From positions 1 to 33,384 of the forward strand of contig JAFQTX010000009.1 in the NCBI GenBank assembly GCA_017408825.1: 33,384 nt of DNA, given 5' to 3'. Every line of letters starts with the position of its first letter. Position 1 is the stretch's first letter. Shown piece after piece: positions 22,469 through 31,556 of the stretch. Below the pieces are notes generated by a model, which worked only from the letters and a program-made list of their open reading frames with translations, ran no database searches and was not told the DNA's origin. The translations under genes and the position numbers were made by a program. This DNA comes from Alistipes sp. (lineage in GTDB: Bacteria > Bacteroidota > Bacteroidia > Bacteroidales > Rikenellaceae).

Positions 22469-22707
22469 TTCATGTCGAGGTCACATCTAACCCCTTCTAT
22501 CAAGAAATTAGTTAGTGGGGCTGCTCAAAGTTGTGATTAGGGGGAGTATGGAGTTTAATGAGTTTAGGGAGTTTAATGAGTTTAGATACTGTTCCCTAAC
22601 TTCCCTATACTCCCTAATTTCTCTAATCCCCCTAACCTCCCTTTTCGCTACCCTTTAGCAAGCATAGCTTGCGAACCACCCTTAGCTACTCTTAACACCA
22701 AAACAAC
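22469..22707. repeat. Gene-free spacer with 18-base tandem repeat and TTAGGGA-like repeats
   Basis: No credible gene. GGAGTTTAATGAGTTTAG occurs twice in tandem (22550-22567, 22568-22585). Around it are many degenerate TTAGGGA-type units: in forward sense before about 22585 and in reverse (TCCCTAA) from about 22590 to 22640. The region as a whole is thus a loose inverted repeat. GCAAGC/GCTTGC at 22658-22672 forms a small hairpin. Confidence 0.6.
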
Positions 22708-22738
22708 GGAGGTGGCTAAAAGTTAATTAGCCACCTCC
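22708..22738 (-). terminator. Terminator of the efflux operon
   Basis: A perfect 12-base-pair stem, GGAGGTGGCTAA (22708-22719) with TTAGCCACCTCC (22727-22738), and a seven-base loop. It lies 27 bases past the stop of the PII-like gene, and the minus strand continues with a T-rich GTTGTTTTGG. Confidence 0.75.
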
Positions 22739-22765
22739 CGTCGTGTCTGGTAGTCGATCTGACGA

Positions 22766-23059
22766 CTACATCATAGCTGTGATATCCCAAACAAAGGCTC
22801 GTGAGCCCTGCTGCTCGGTGAGCGAGTCTATCTCACGTAGAGCGTCGAGAAGCTCTGGGATCTTCTTATCCTCGACGATAGCCAACACCGAGGTGTTCAT
22901 CGACGGCCATGCGTGGGTGCCGTAGTGGGGCTCACCATTGTGTGTGCCACGACCCTCGGTGAGAGCCCAGCGGGTGAAGCCACGAACGCCGTGCTCGTCC
23001 AACATATGGTTGATACGGTCGGTAAGTGCCTGATTATATGATATAAATATCGCTTTCAT
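22766..23059 (-). CDS. PII-like small protein at the end of the efflux operon
   Basis: A 97-residue soluble protein. The pattern of short strands and helices and the central stretch with GVRGFTRW, GEPHYGTHAWPSMNTSVLA and KKIPELLDALREID resembles PII-superfamily proteins, which form trimers and control partner proteins or bind small ligands or metals. PII-like and DUF3240-type proteins are known beside RND efflux genes in other bacteria. It lacks the uridylylated-tyrosine T-loop of true GlnB, so nitrogen sensing is not implied. Two histidines and the Trp in the central loop could be ligand contacts; that is a guess. It starts 28 bases after the acrB-type stop and precedes the operon terminator. 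Confidence 0.6.
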   Translation of the reverse strand: MKAIFISYNQALTDRINHMLDEHGVRGFTRWALTEGRGTHNGEPHYGTHAWPSMNTSVLAIVEDKKIPELLDALREIDSLTEQQGSRAFVWDITAMM

Positions 23060-23087
23060 ACGTTTTGTTTGTTAATAGTGAGTCACA

Positions 23088-26000
23088 TTACTGGTTGTTA
23101 GCCTCGAGCTTCTTGCGGCGGATGAACTCCTCAACCTCCTTCTGGCGAGCGGCCTTACGAGCGGCCTTACGCTCCTTGCGGCCCTCCATCATGGCGTACA
23201 ACGCAGGCACGATAAAGAGTGTTAGGAAGGTAGACACGAGCAGACCACCTACTACCGAGATACCCATAGGCTGCCATGTCTCAGAACCCTCACCGATACC
23301 CATTGCCATAGGCACCATACCGAGGATTGTCGTAAGTGAGGTCATAAGCACAGGGCGTAGACGGCTCTTACCACCAGCGATAACGGCATCGGCAACACTC
23401 GAGCCACGCTCAACGAGCAAGTTCATATAGTCCACCATAACGATACCGTTCTTGGTAACGATACCCACAAGCATGATAGCACCGATAAGCGCGATAAGCG
23501 AGAGTGGTGTCGATGTCATCCATAGAGCGATGAACACACCCGACATAGCGAATGGGATTGTGAACATAATGATGAATGGGTATGCCAACGACTCGAACTG
23601 AGTTGCCATCACGATGTATACCAAGATGACGATAAGGATAAGCAGCGTACCAATGTCGCTAAATGCCTCGCCCTGATCCTCAATCGAACCACCAAGCTCA
23701 AGGTCAAGACCCGCAGGCACCTCGTAGTCTGCCAACATAGCATTTACCTCGGCAACAGCCTCACCAAGAGCTACACCAGCACCCACAGAACCCGATACGG
23801 TAACTACACGCTGACGGTTCTCACGCTCGATCTCTGGTGATGAGAAGTCCTCGTAAATTGTAGCCACCTCCTTAAGCTTAATAGCACGGCCCTGAGGTGT
23901 GTAGAGCGTGATATTCTCGACATCCTCGATAGACTCACGATACTTCTCGGCGTAGCGCACTACGATGTCGTACTCGTCGCCATCCTCACGATACTTCGTG
24001 CACTCATAGCCGTAGATGCGGTTGCGGATAAACTGAGCCACTGTAGCAGCATTAAGGCCGTAGTACGATAGCTTATCACGGTCGAACTGCACGTTGAACT
24101 CAGGCTGAAGGTCCTCACGTGAGAGCTGTGCATCACGCATAGTGCTGAGATTCGACATCTTAGCCTGCAACTCCTTTGCAGTTGCCATAGCTGTATTCAT
24201 ATTGTGGCCGAAGACCTTGATCTCAACGGTACTTGCACCACCGCCAGGGCCTCCGCCACCACCAGGTGTCACAGTGAACTCACGAATCTCGGGAATAGCT
24301 GCAAGCTCACGACGTAGACCATCGGCAATCTCAAAGATTGTAGGACGCTCCATATCCGAGAGACGTGGCATACGCACGTTGTAGTTGATGATGTGCGAGC
24401 CAGTAGTCTGCATCGCTGCAAAGGCGTTGTTTGACGAGTTAGCACCTGCCGATGTTGATACCATATATATATATGGGTACTTCTCGGCGATAATCTGGTC
24501 GATCTGGCGTGCAATCTTAACGGTATGGTCTACATGGGTGTTCTGCTCCACCTTAACGCTCATCGTAATACGTCCGTTATCCACAGGTGGGAAGAACTCG
24601 GTAGGCACGTACTTAAGCAACATCAACGATCCTACGAAGAAGAGCATAAGTAGCAAAATGGTACTCTTCCTCCAGCGTACTACGAAGCGGAGTGCGCTCT
24701 CGTAAACTTTGTCAAGCCACTGCAAGAACTTGTCGATAGGCTTGTAGATAATACCGATGCCCTTGTATGTGTGTTCGCCACCCTCGATCTTAAGCATATA
24801 TGCCGAGAGCATAGGTGTTAGCGTGATAGCCGCAGTTGTTGATACACACACCACGATTGTTACAATCCAACCCAACTCCTTGAACATCACACCGGCCATA
24901 CCTGGGATCATTGTCAAAGGCATAAATACGGCTACGACAACAAGCGTAGTGGCGATAACCGACAACCACACCTCGTTGGTAGCGTAGATAGCTGCCTCCT
25001 TAGGATTTGATCCACGCTCGATATGTGTTGTAATGTTCTCCAACACCACGATGGCATCATCCACAACCATACCGATAGCGATAGAAAGCGCTGATAGTGA
25101 GATGATGTTGAGTGTTGATCCTGTGGCAAAGAGGTAGATAAATGCACAGATCAACGAGATAGGAATTGTCAAACAGATGATAAACGTAGCACGCCAACGA
25201 CCCAAGAATATCATTACCACAAGGATAACGAAGATGAAGGCGTACATAATGGTCTCGAACAACGAGTTGATAGCATCCTTAATCTCACGTGATGACTCAA
25301 AGATGGTCTCCACCTTACAATCGGGTGGTAGCGTAGGAATGATATCTTCAAGACGCTTCTGCACCTCCTCGATGATCTCCACGGTGTTGGCGCCAGTCTG
25401 CTTCTGGATCATAATACGCACACCCTGACGGCCGTTGATACGCTCGTCCATGGTTGCCTCCTCAAGAGTATCTACAATCTCAGCAACGTCGCGAAGCATT
25501 ACGGTGCGGCCACCTGCGTTTGATACCACGATGTCGAGAAGCTCACGGCTGTCGTCAAACTCAAGGTCGGTCTTAAGGTTAAATGTCTGAGTACCAAGGT
25601 CGAGGCTACCAGCAGGAATATTGATATTCTCCGAGGCAATAATCTGACCAAGTGACTCTACGGTAAGTCCGTAGGCCTCCAACTTCTTAGGGTCTACGTT
25701 TACCTGCACCTCACGCTCTCGAGCACCAATAACAGCAACCGAACCGATACCGTTTACACGGTTAAGCTCGTTTACCATCTTATCGTCGAGAATCTTAGCA
25801 AGTGCCGCGTAGCTCTCGTCTGCCGTAACCGAGAGCATCATGATAGGCATCATCGATGATGAGAACTTCATCACCGTAGGATACTCCACATCTTCGGGCA
25901 GGAGTGACTGTGTGCGGCTCACAACGTCACGTACGTCATTGGCCGCCTCAGTAAGGTCACATCCATACTCGAACTCCATAGTCACGATAGATACGTTGTC

Positions 26001-26255
26001 CGACGACTTAGAGGTGATCTTGTCGAGGTTATCCACCGAGTTGAGCTGATCCTCGAGTACTCGGGTGATGTTAGTCTCGATATCTTCGGCATTACCACCA
26101 GGATACATTGTGATAACACTGATGTATGGCACCTCGATATCGGGATAGTGATCGACGCCAAGGTTCTTCAGCGAGTAGAGGCCGAAGACTATGACGCCTA
26201 TGAATATAAGTGCTACCGAAATCGGTTTTCGCACGGAGGTTTCGTAAATTTTCAT
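23088..26255 (-). CDS. RND multidrug efflux permease, AcrB/HAE1 type
   Basis: A 1055-residue inner-membrane pump using the proton gradient, full length for the family. It starts with the family's MKIYETSVRKPISVAL segment. The proton-relay pair is D399-D400 in GMVVDDAIVVLENI, and the second-half relay lysine is in GIVTKNGIVMVDYMNLL, so it should be active and of the HAE1 rather than heavy-metal type. Two large periplasmic loops are present. The second contains an unusual glycine-rich run, TPGGGGGPGGG, encoded near 24241-24275. The C-terminal tail is basic (ERKAARKAARQKEVEEFIRR). It works with the acrA- and tolC-type proteins encoded upstream in the same operon. Confidence 0.94.
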   Translation of the reverse strand: MKIYETSVRKPISVALIFIGVIVFGLYSLKNLGVDHYPDIEVPYISVITMYPGGNAEDIETNITRVLEDQLNSVDNLDKITSKSSDNVSIVTMEFEYGCDLTEAANDVRDVVSRTQSLLPEDVEYPTVMKFSSSMMPIMMLSVTADESYAALAKILDDKMVNELNRVNGIGSVAVIGAREREVQVNVDPKKLEAYGLTVESLGQIIASENINIPAGSLDLGTQTFNLKTDLEFDDSRELLDIVVSNAGGRTVMLRDVAEIVDTLEEATMDERINGRQGVRIMIQKQTGANTVEIIEEVQKRLEDIIPTLPPDCKVETIFESSREIKDAINSLFETIMYAFIFVILVVMIFLGRWRATFIICLTIPISLICAFIYLFATGSTLNIISLSALSIAIGMVVDDAIVVLENITTHIERGSNPKEAAIYATNEVWLSVIATTLVVVAVFMPLTMIPGMAGVMFKELGWIVTIVVCVSTTAAITLTPMLSAYMLKIEGGEHTYKGIGIIYKPIDKFLQWLDKVYESALRFVVRWRKSTILLLMLFFVGSLMLLKYVPTEFFPPVDNGRITMSVKVEQNTHVDHTVKIARQIDQIIAEKYPYIYMVSTSAGANSSNNAFAAMQTTGSHIINYNVRMPRLSDMERPTIFEIADGLRRELAAIPEIREFTVTPGGGGGPGGGASTVEIKVFGHNMNTAMATAKELQAKMSNLSTMRDAQLSREDLQPEFNVQFDRDKLSYYGLNAATVAQFIRNRIYGYECTKYREDGDEYDIVVRYAEKYRESIEDVENITLYTPQGRAIKLKEVATIYEDFSSPEIERENRQRVVTVSGSVGAGVALGEAVAEVNAMLADYEVPAGLDLELGGSIEDQGEAFSDIGTLLILIVILVYIVMATQFESLAYPFIIMFTIPFAMSGVFIALWMTSTPLSLIALIGAIMLVGIVTKNGIVMVDYMNLLVERGSSVADAVIAGGKSRLRPVLMTSLTTILGMVPMAMGIGEGSETWQPMGISVVGGLLVSTFLTLFIVPALYAMMEGRKERKAARKAARQKEVEEFIRRKKLEANNQ

Positions 26256-26315
26256 CCCTTAAGGTAATTATGGTTGTTACACATTCAGTTTGTAGGGTTA
26301 TTGTCGAGCCACGAA

Positions 26316-27338
26316 CTACTCGTTCTTAACCTCGACCTTCTTGCCACTAATGAGTCGTGTGAACGATGTTGTAGCCACCTGCTCACCTGCAGTGAGGCCC
26401 TCCAAAATCTCGATCTTGTCGCCTACACGACGGCCATCCTTCACGAAGCGATACTCTGCTACGCCATCCTTGATAACGTACACGTAACGCTCCGACGAGC
26501 CTGTCTGCTTCTGGAGTGCCTGGTCGGGGATCATAACGTTCTCACGCTCACCCATGCTGAACGTTGCACGTGCGTACATACCTGGGCGAAGACGCTCCTT
26601 GCCGTTAGGAATGGTGATCTCAACACCAAAGGTACGTGTGGCAGCGTCGAGTGCTGGGTTGATTCGTGACACCTTACCCTCGAAGACCTCGCCAGGGAAG
26701 ATATCTACCTCGATACTTACGGGCTGACCCACCTTCACGCTTGTGTAGTACTGCTCCGAGACATTAGCCATTACCTTCAGCTTATTGATCTGCATAATGT
26801 GGAGGATAGGCGTCTGTGCGAACAAGTCGCCCGACTCGAAGTTACGTGCTGTAACAATACCTGTGATAGGTGAGAGAATTGTCGAGTTCTTGCGAAGGTT
26901 CTCAACAACCTCACGCTGAAGGTTAAGCTGGTTCTCGAGCTGTATCATCTGCTGATCCGATACGCCACCAGCCTCGTGTACGGGCTTCATACGGTTGTAA
27001 CTATCCTCGGCTGTGGCGAGGTTGAGCTCCTGCTGCTTGAGTGTTGTCTGGTCCATAACCACAAGCACCTGACCCTTACGTACGTGGTCGCCCACGTCCA
27101 CCTTAATCTTTGAGATGTGAAGGCCTGCTACGGCAGGAGTGATGTCGTTCTCCTTGTAGGGCTTAATCTCTGAGGTGTAGGTCTCGGTAACGTTTACACT
27201 CTGTAGCTCAGCTGTTGCAGTCTTTACGATTACAGCAGGCTCCTCCACAGGGGCTGTTGTCTGCTTGTTCTCGGTGCTGTTCGATGCGCAGCCCATGAGT
27301 GCGAAGGCTGCGATAAGCATTGTTAAACTCTTCTTCAT
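26316..27338 (-). CDS. RND periplasmic adaptor (membrane fusion protein)
   Basis: A 340-residue AcrA/HlyD-type adaptor that joins the pump to the outer-membrane channel. The N-terminus is a lipoprotein signal with LMGC (C17). A barrel-sandwich (lipoyl-like) half motif appears around VDVGDHVRKGQVLVVMDQTT, then a helical hairpin (about residues 95-145), the second lipoyl half with STILSPITGIVTARNFESGD, a beta-barrel domain, and a membrane-proximal domain ending IEILEGLTAGEQVATTSF. The spacing is 60 bases to the pump gene and 36 bases from the tolC-type gene. Confidence 0.93.
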   Translation of the reverse strand: MKKSLTMLIAAFALMGCASNSTENKQTTAPVEEPAVIVKTATAELQSVNVTETYTSEIKPYKENDITPAVAGLHISKIKVDVGDHVRKGQVLVVMDQTTLKQQELNLATAEDSYNRMKPVHEAGGVSDQQMIQLENQLNLQREVVENLRKNSTILSPITGIVTARNFESGDLFAQTPILHIMQINKLKVMANVSEQYYTSVKVGQPVSIEVDIFPGEVFEGKVSRINPALDAATRTFGVEITIPNGKERLRPGMYARATFSMGERENVMIPDQALQKQTGSSERYVYVIKDGVAEYRFVKDGRRVGDKIEILEGLTAGEQVATTSFTRLISGKKVEVKNE

Positions 27339-27374
27339 TGTTTTATCTATTTTCTTATTTTTGTCCTTGTTATA

Positions 27375-28742
27375 CTACTCCTCCTCGCTCTGTGTTGTAG
27401 TCTCTGTTGCGTCGTAGTCTACGCCACACGCCTTCTCATACTCGGCGTGTGCCGATAGGTAGTCATATATCGACTGCGAGTAGTTGAGCTGTGCCTGGGT
27501 AAGTGTTAGCTGTGAGCTGTTAAGCTCGAGGATTGTGCCAGCACCTGCACCGTAGCGTGCATATGAGATGTCGTAGGCCTTCTGTGCCTGCTCTACAGTA
27601 AGCTCGTTCGAGAGCATTGTCTCTCGTGCGGTAAGCAGGTTGTTGATTGCTGCCTGCACCTGAAGCACTACGCCACGCTCGGCATACTCACGCTGGATGT
27701 CGAGCTGCGCACGCTGGTTGCGTACGGCACGTAGCTGGTTGGTCTTGCTGAAGCCCGCAAAGATAGGAATAGAGATCTGTGCACCGATGTTGATAGGGTA
27801 CTGCCACCAGAACTTGCTCTGCTCCGCAGGTGCTGCAGCACCGCCACCCATGCCACCCATCAACTTGCTGAGGTCGCTATGCTCCTGGCCGATATATGAG
27901 ATCTGGCCAAAGGCAGCAATCGTAGGCATACGTGTGGTCTGGATAAGTTTCTCCTGGTGGTCGAGCAACTCGCTCTGAAGCTCGAGGTTCTTAACGGTGG
28001 TGTTCTCGGCCACGTTCACCTCGTAGTCTGTGCCAAGAAGCACCTCATCACGGAAGTCGTCGAGCGAGCCGATGACGATAATCTCGGTCTCCTCGGGAAT
28101 TGAGAGATACATCTTGAGTTGGAGCTTTGTGAGGTCGATGCCCTTCTGCGCCTGAAGCACCTGTGGCTTGAGGTTGCTGAGCTGTACCTGTGCGGTGATA
28201 TAGTCGTACTCGGCAGCCATACCATTCTCGTAGAGCTCCTTGGTGTTATCCACAACACGCTGTGTGGTTGCAATAGCCTCCTGAAGCACCTTCATCGACT
28301 GCTCGGCGAGAAGCACGTTGTAGTAGGCCGAGCGTACGGCAGCTAACATATCAATGCGTGTTGCGCGAGCCTCCTCTACGGCAAGGGCCATCTGAGTCTC
28401 GTTGAGCTTCATCTGGCGGTATACCGATGGCACGAAGAGTGGCAACGACAAACTTGCCGTAGCGTTGAACGTGTTCTTACCACCAAACGAAAGTCCCTCT
28501 GCCATCTCCTGGCGACGTAGTGCCAAGGAGTACTGTCCCGATACATCAATCATAGGGTAGAGCGAGGCTACGGTCTGCTTCTTCACGTAGTCGTAACGCT
28601 CGATCTCAAGGTTTGCTACCTTGATCGTTGGGTTGTCGCTTAGGGCAATCTCTATCGCCTGGTCGAGCGTTAGAGATACCTGAGCCTCTGCCACACTAAG
28701 CGACAGGCAACCCACAAGGATCATTACTAAAATTCGTTTCAT
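27375..28742 (-). CDS. TolC-family outer-membrane efflux protein
   Basis: A 455-residue outer-membrane channel of the TolC family. The signal peptide MKRILVMILVGCLSLSVAEAQ is probably cut before Q21; it also contains LVGC, but the hydrophobic stretch before it is short for a lipoprotein. Two copies of the OEP repeat are visible: one begins LTLDQAIEIALSDNPTIKVA and one follows the central NIGAQISIPIFAGFSKTNQL. Each has long coiled-coil helices. A glycine/methionine-rich insert (MGGMGGGAAAPA) lies near residue 300. It is 61 bases downstream of the tetR-type gene, with no clear promoter between, so the two are likely co-transcribed. Confidence 0.92.
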   Translation of the reverse strand: MKRILVMILVGCLSLSVAEAQVSLTLDQAIEIALSDNPTIKVANLEIERYDYVKKQTVASLYPMIDVSGQYSLALRRQEMAEGLSFGGKNTFNATASLSLPLFVPSVYRQMKLNETQMALAVEEARATRIDMLAAVRSAYYNVLLAEQSMKVLQEAIATTQRVVDNTKELYENGMAAEYDYITAQVQLSNLKPQVLQAQKGIDLTKLQLKMYLSIPEETEIIVIGSLDDFRDEVLLGTDYEVNVAENTTVKNLELQSELLDHQEKLIQTTRMPTIAAFGQISYIGQEHSDLSKLMGGMGGGAAAPAEQSKFWWQYPINIGAQISIPIFAGFSKTNQLRAVRNQRAQLDIQREYAERGVVLQVQAAINNLLTARETMLSNELTVEQAQKAYDISYARYGAGAGTILELNSSQLTLTQAQLNYSQSIYDYLSAHAEYEKACGVDYDATETTTQSEEE

Positions 28743-28803
28743 CTTATATTATGTTTTATTGTTTTTTCGGACGGTTTGCCTCAGTTGGTTATAACGTCAA
28801 TAA

Positions 28804-29442
28804 CTAAATCAACGTATCTGGCGATGGAATATTGCCGAAATATTTAGCAAAACAGGCGTCAATTATCTCAATTCCCTTCATGGTGCAGAGTCCTCGTATA
28901 AATATGATCAGCGAGTAGGACATCAGCGAGATCATCTCTAATGAGTTCTGCATCTGGTCACGGTCAAACACCATGATACCCTGCACGCTATCCTGAATTA
29001 CACGCACCACGAAGTCGCAGTCTGAAGTGGGTGTGAAGTAACCGTTAGCGACACAATCTTTGATCCAGCCACGAATGTCGTTCGAGGAGTGGTTCTGCGC
29101 ATCGGTCTCGAGACGCTCCTGAACTTTTGGATAGAAACGCTTGAGGTTACGGCGCACGCGAGCTATCGTGGGTGCGTGGTTGATCATCTCACGAAGGTTG
29201 TAGATCATCACCTCGAGCGAGTTATCGATATTTGTGATACTCTCTATGCGGCGCTCACGACACCGAAGTGTATAGTGACGTATGCTAAGATAGAGTAGCT
29301 CCTCCTTGTCGCTAAATATCTCATAGAGAGTTCGTTTCGATATACTCAGCTCACGTGCAATGTCATCCATTCGCACAGCCTTGATACCCTGATTGATAAA
29401 CATCTGGGCGGCGTGTTCAATTATCGTTTGCTTCTGAGACAT
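28804..29442 (-). CDS. TetR-family regulator of the efflux operon
   Basis: A 212-residue TetR-type DNA-binding protein. The helix-turn-helix lies at about residues 24-46 (RMDDIARELSISKRTLYEIF), preceded by the usual helix AAQMFINQGIKAVR. The C-terminal ligand and dimer domain is divergent, as normal. It heads the efflux operon and is likely a repressor of it and of itself. A near-perfect 27-base palindrome between its -7 element and its own start codon supports autoregulation. The inducing ligand is unknown. Confidence 0.9.
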   Translation of the reverse strand: MSQKQTIIEHAAQMFINQGIKAVRMDDIARELSISKRTLYEIFSDKEELLYLSIRHYTLRCRERRIESITNIDNSLEVMIYNLREMINHAPTIARVRRNLKRFYPKVQERLETDAQNHSSNDIRGWIKDCVANGYFTPTSDCDFVVRVIQDSVQGIMVFDRDQMQNSLEMISLMSYSLIIFIRGLCTMKGIEIIDACFAKYFGNIPSPDTLI

Positions 29443-29495
29443 AATTATACCTATAATTTATGTCGCAAATATAGAGCAAAAAACTCAAAAAACAA
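29438..29495 (-). promoter_or_regulatory. Promoter and probable operator of the tetR-efflux operon
   Basis: On the minus strand TTG (29495-29493), 19 bases, then TATATTTG (29473-29466). Immediately downstream, 29438-29464 is an AT-rich palindrome: arm GACATAATTATA and arm TATAATTTATGTC match as inverted copies except for one extra base. It covers the likely transcription start and the first codons, a typical place for a TetR-type repressor. Confidence 0.65.
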
Positions 29496-29550
29496 AAAAA
29501 GTTTTCAAGTTTCTACCTATCGAATACATTTTATCTCTATTCAACAAAAA

Positions 29551-29582
29551 AGACCACCGCAACCTGCATGGTTGGATGGTCT
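29551..29582 (-). terminator. Intrinsic terminator of the acyl-CoA ligase gene
   Basis: AGACCA and CAACC of the left arm (29551-29564) pair with GGTTG and TGGTCT of the right arm (29570-29582) with a small internal mismatch. On the minus strand the stem is followed directly by TTTTTTGTTG, the clearest T-run terminator in the window. It lies about 30 bases past the ligase stop. Confidence 0.8.
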
Positions 29583-29612
29583 TCGTTGTGTGATATACCC
29601 GCTACTTGCATT

Positions 29613-31526
29613 TTAGCCAAGGAGCTTGGTGATGGCCTCGATATTGCGAGCGTTGTCGATAGCCTTACCCTCGGCAGTATAGGCGTGGGCAATGGCGCTC
29701 TCGTAGCGCTTCTCAACCTTGTTGCGTACAACCTTCATAGTGCTGTTTACCAAGCCGTTCTGCTCGGTGAAGGCTTCATCGGCAAGTGCGATAACTGCGG
29801 GCACCCACCTATCTGGGAACTCGTCGGCATAGGCGCCGCCTGAGCGATACTTGGCAACCTCTCCAGCGATGATCTTAGCTGCCTCGGTAGCACGTTCCGA
29901 GCCCTTTACACCACGCTCGTCAAGTTCACGGTTAAGGTTCTCCTTCGAGCCAACAACAAGTGCAATAGTGTATGGGTTTTGGTTGTTGTAGATCATCACC
30001 TGATCGATGAATGGCGACTTATCGACCATCGCCTCCTCCATACCCTCGGGGCTATACTTCTCGCCATCCGACGAGATAAGCAAGCTCTTGAAGCGCCCCA
30101 ATACGTAGAGGAAGTTATCCTCACCCATATATCCCATATCGCCGGTGTACAACCACCCATCACGTACGGTGTCGGCAGTAGACTCTGGGTTCTTCCAATA
30201 GCCGGCCATGACGTTCTCGCCCTTGATGACAATCTCGCCCTTCTGTCCACGTGGCAGCTCACGACCCTCATCATCGAGGATCTTAATCTCGAGTGGGCTT
30301 ACCAGACGTCCCGATGAGCCGAAACGGTGGTTGCCCTTCGATGGGGCATTTGTTGAGATTACGGGAGTAGCCTCCGACAGACCATAGCCCTGGAACATAG
30401 GGATGCCGATGGCATAGAAGAAGCGCTGAAGCTCGCTATCGAGCAGTGCGCCACCACCTACGAAGAATTGTAGATCGCCACCAAATGCCTCACGCACCTT
30501 CGAGTATAGAATCTTGTCGAACAGAGCCACAAGGGGCTTTAGCATCCAGCGTAGGCCATGACCCTTGCGGTAGCCGTCAGCTTGATAAGCATATGATGTC
30601 TTGAGTGCAAAGCGGAACAAGCGCTCTGTGGTCTTGCCCTTCTTGCGGATTGATGTCTCGATGCTCTTGCGGAAGTTCTTAGCAAGCGCAGGTACTGAGA
30701 GTAGGAAGTGTGGGCGTACCTCCTTGATGTTGATAGGGATGTTTTTGAGTGTCTCCATTGGGGTGCGGCCCACCTCGGTGGTAGCCACCGAAGCACCGCA
30801 GGCAATCATGATGTAGAAGCCTACGACGTGTGCGAAACAGTGGTCCAAAGGGAGAATAATCAGTGTACGCCATGTCGAAGGTATCGACATTACGGATAGT
30901 GCCTGCTCGACGTTCGCCGTATAGTTGCGGTGTGTGAGCACAACGCCCTTAGGGTCGGCCGTAGTGCCTGACGTATAGGTGATTGTGGCTATGTCGTCGT
31001 TCTCCAAGCTCTGGCCGATAGCCATAAACTCTGCCTCGTGTGTAGAGAGATACTCTTCGCCCTTAGCCTTAAGCTCCTCGAGTGTCATCTCACCCTCGAG
31101 TAGCTCCTGCTGGGGCACGCCCCATACTACGATGTGCTGTAGGTCGGTGAGCTCTGCTGCGATACGACGAACCTTTGATAGCTGGTTCTTCGACACGAAG
31201 ATGAGCTTTACGTCGGCGTGGCGCAGACGGAAGAGTAGGTCGTTAGACTCCTCGAGCTTTATCGAGAGGGGGACGCTGATAGCACCAGCATACAGCAATC
31301 CAAGCTCCGAGATAATCCAGTTGTTACACCCCTCGGCAAGGATCGAGATGCGGTCATTACGCTCGATACCCAACGCCACAAGGCCGGCTCCCGTCTTGAG
31401 AGCTTCGGCCTTGCTTGTGTTGTAAGATGTGGGTTCGAAACGTCCGTTGTGTTTCTCGAGGAGGAAGTCCTTAGCACCATACTTTGATACCGACTCCTCA
31501 AAGAGATCAATAATCGTTCGTTTCAT
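29613..31526 (-). CDS. Long-chain fatty acyl-CoA ligase (AMP-binding)
   Basis: A 637-residue ANL-superfamily enzyme that activates fatty acids through an acyl-adenylate. The ATP motif is TYTSGTTADPKGV at about residues 183-195. The A5 motif GYGLSEATPVIS and A7 motif WLYTGDMGYM are present, and the C-terminal domain carries GRFKSLLISSDGEKYSPEGM. Length fits the long-chain (FadD/FAA) group common in Bacteroidetes. There is no membrane segment. It starts 30 bases after the FN3 lipoprotein stop with no promoter in between, so both probably come from the promoter at 33048-33077. The cellular role (lipid recycling or uptake) is inferred from family. Confidence 0.92.
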   Translation of the reverse strand: MKRTIIDLFEESVSKYGAKDFLLEKHNGRFEPTSYNTSKAEALKTGAGLVALGIERNDRISILAEGCNNWIISELGLLYAGAISVPLSIKLEESNDLLFRLRHADVKLIFVSKNQLSKVRRIAAELTDLQHIVVWGVPQQELLEGEMTLEELKAKGEEYLSTHEAEFMAIGQSLENDDIATITYTSGTTADPKGVVLTHRNYTANVEQALSVMSIPSTWRTLIILPLDHCFAHVVGFYIMIACGASVATTEVGRTPMETLKNIPINIKEVRPHFLLSVPALAKNFRKSIETSIRKKGKTTERLFRFALKTSYAYQADGYRKGHGLRWMLKPLVALFDKILYSKVREAFGGDLQFFVGGGALLDSELQRFFYAIGIPMFQGYGLSEATPVISTNAPSKGNHRFGSSGRLVSPLEIKILDDEGRELPRGQKGEIVIKGENVMAGYWKNPESTADTVRDGWLYTGDMGYMGEDNFLYVLGRFKSLLISSDGEKYSPEGMEEAMVDKSPFIDQVMIYNNQNPYTIALVVGSKENLNRELDERGVKGSERATEAAKIIAGEVAKYRSGGAYADEFPDRWVPAVIALADEAFTEQNGLVNSTMKVVRNKVEKRYESAIAHAYTAEGKAIDNARNIEAITKLLG

Positions 31527-31556
31527 AGTTTTACAGTCTATATATTACTTTGCTCT

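Noticed and set aside
22469-22707. CRISPR array in the repeat-rich spacer
   Set aside because: Repeats are directly adjacent or degenerate, without regular spacers, and no cas gene is present.
27375-28742. TolC-family protein as a lipoprotein (LVGC in signal)
   Set aside because: The hydrophobic stretch before the cysteine is too short, and a better signal peptidase I site (AEA before Q) follows.
28770-28803. Second TetR operator before the tolC-type gene (GTTAT...ATAAC)
   Set aside because: Short, imperfect and unlike the palindrome at 29438-29464; no promoter was found there.
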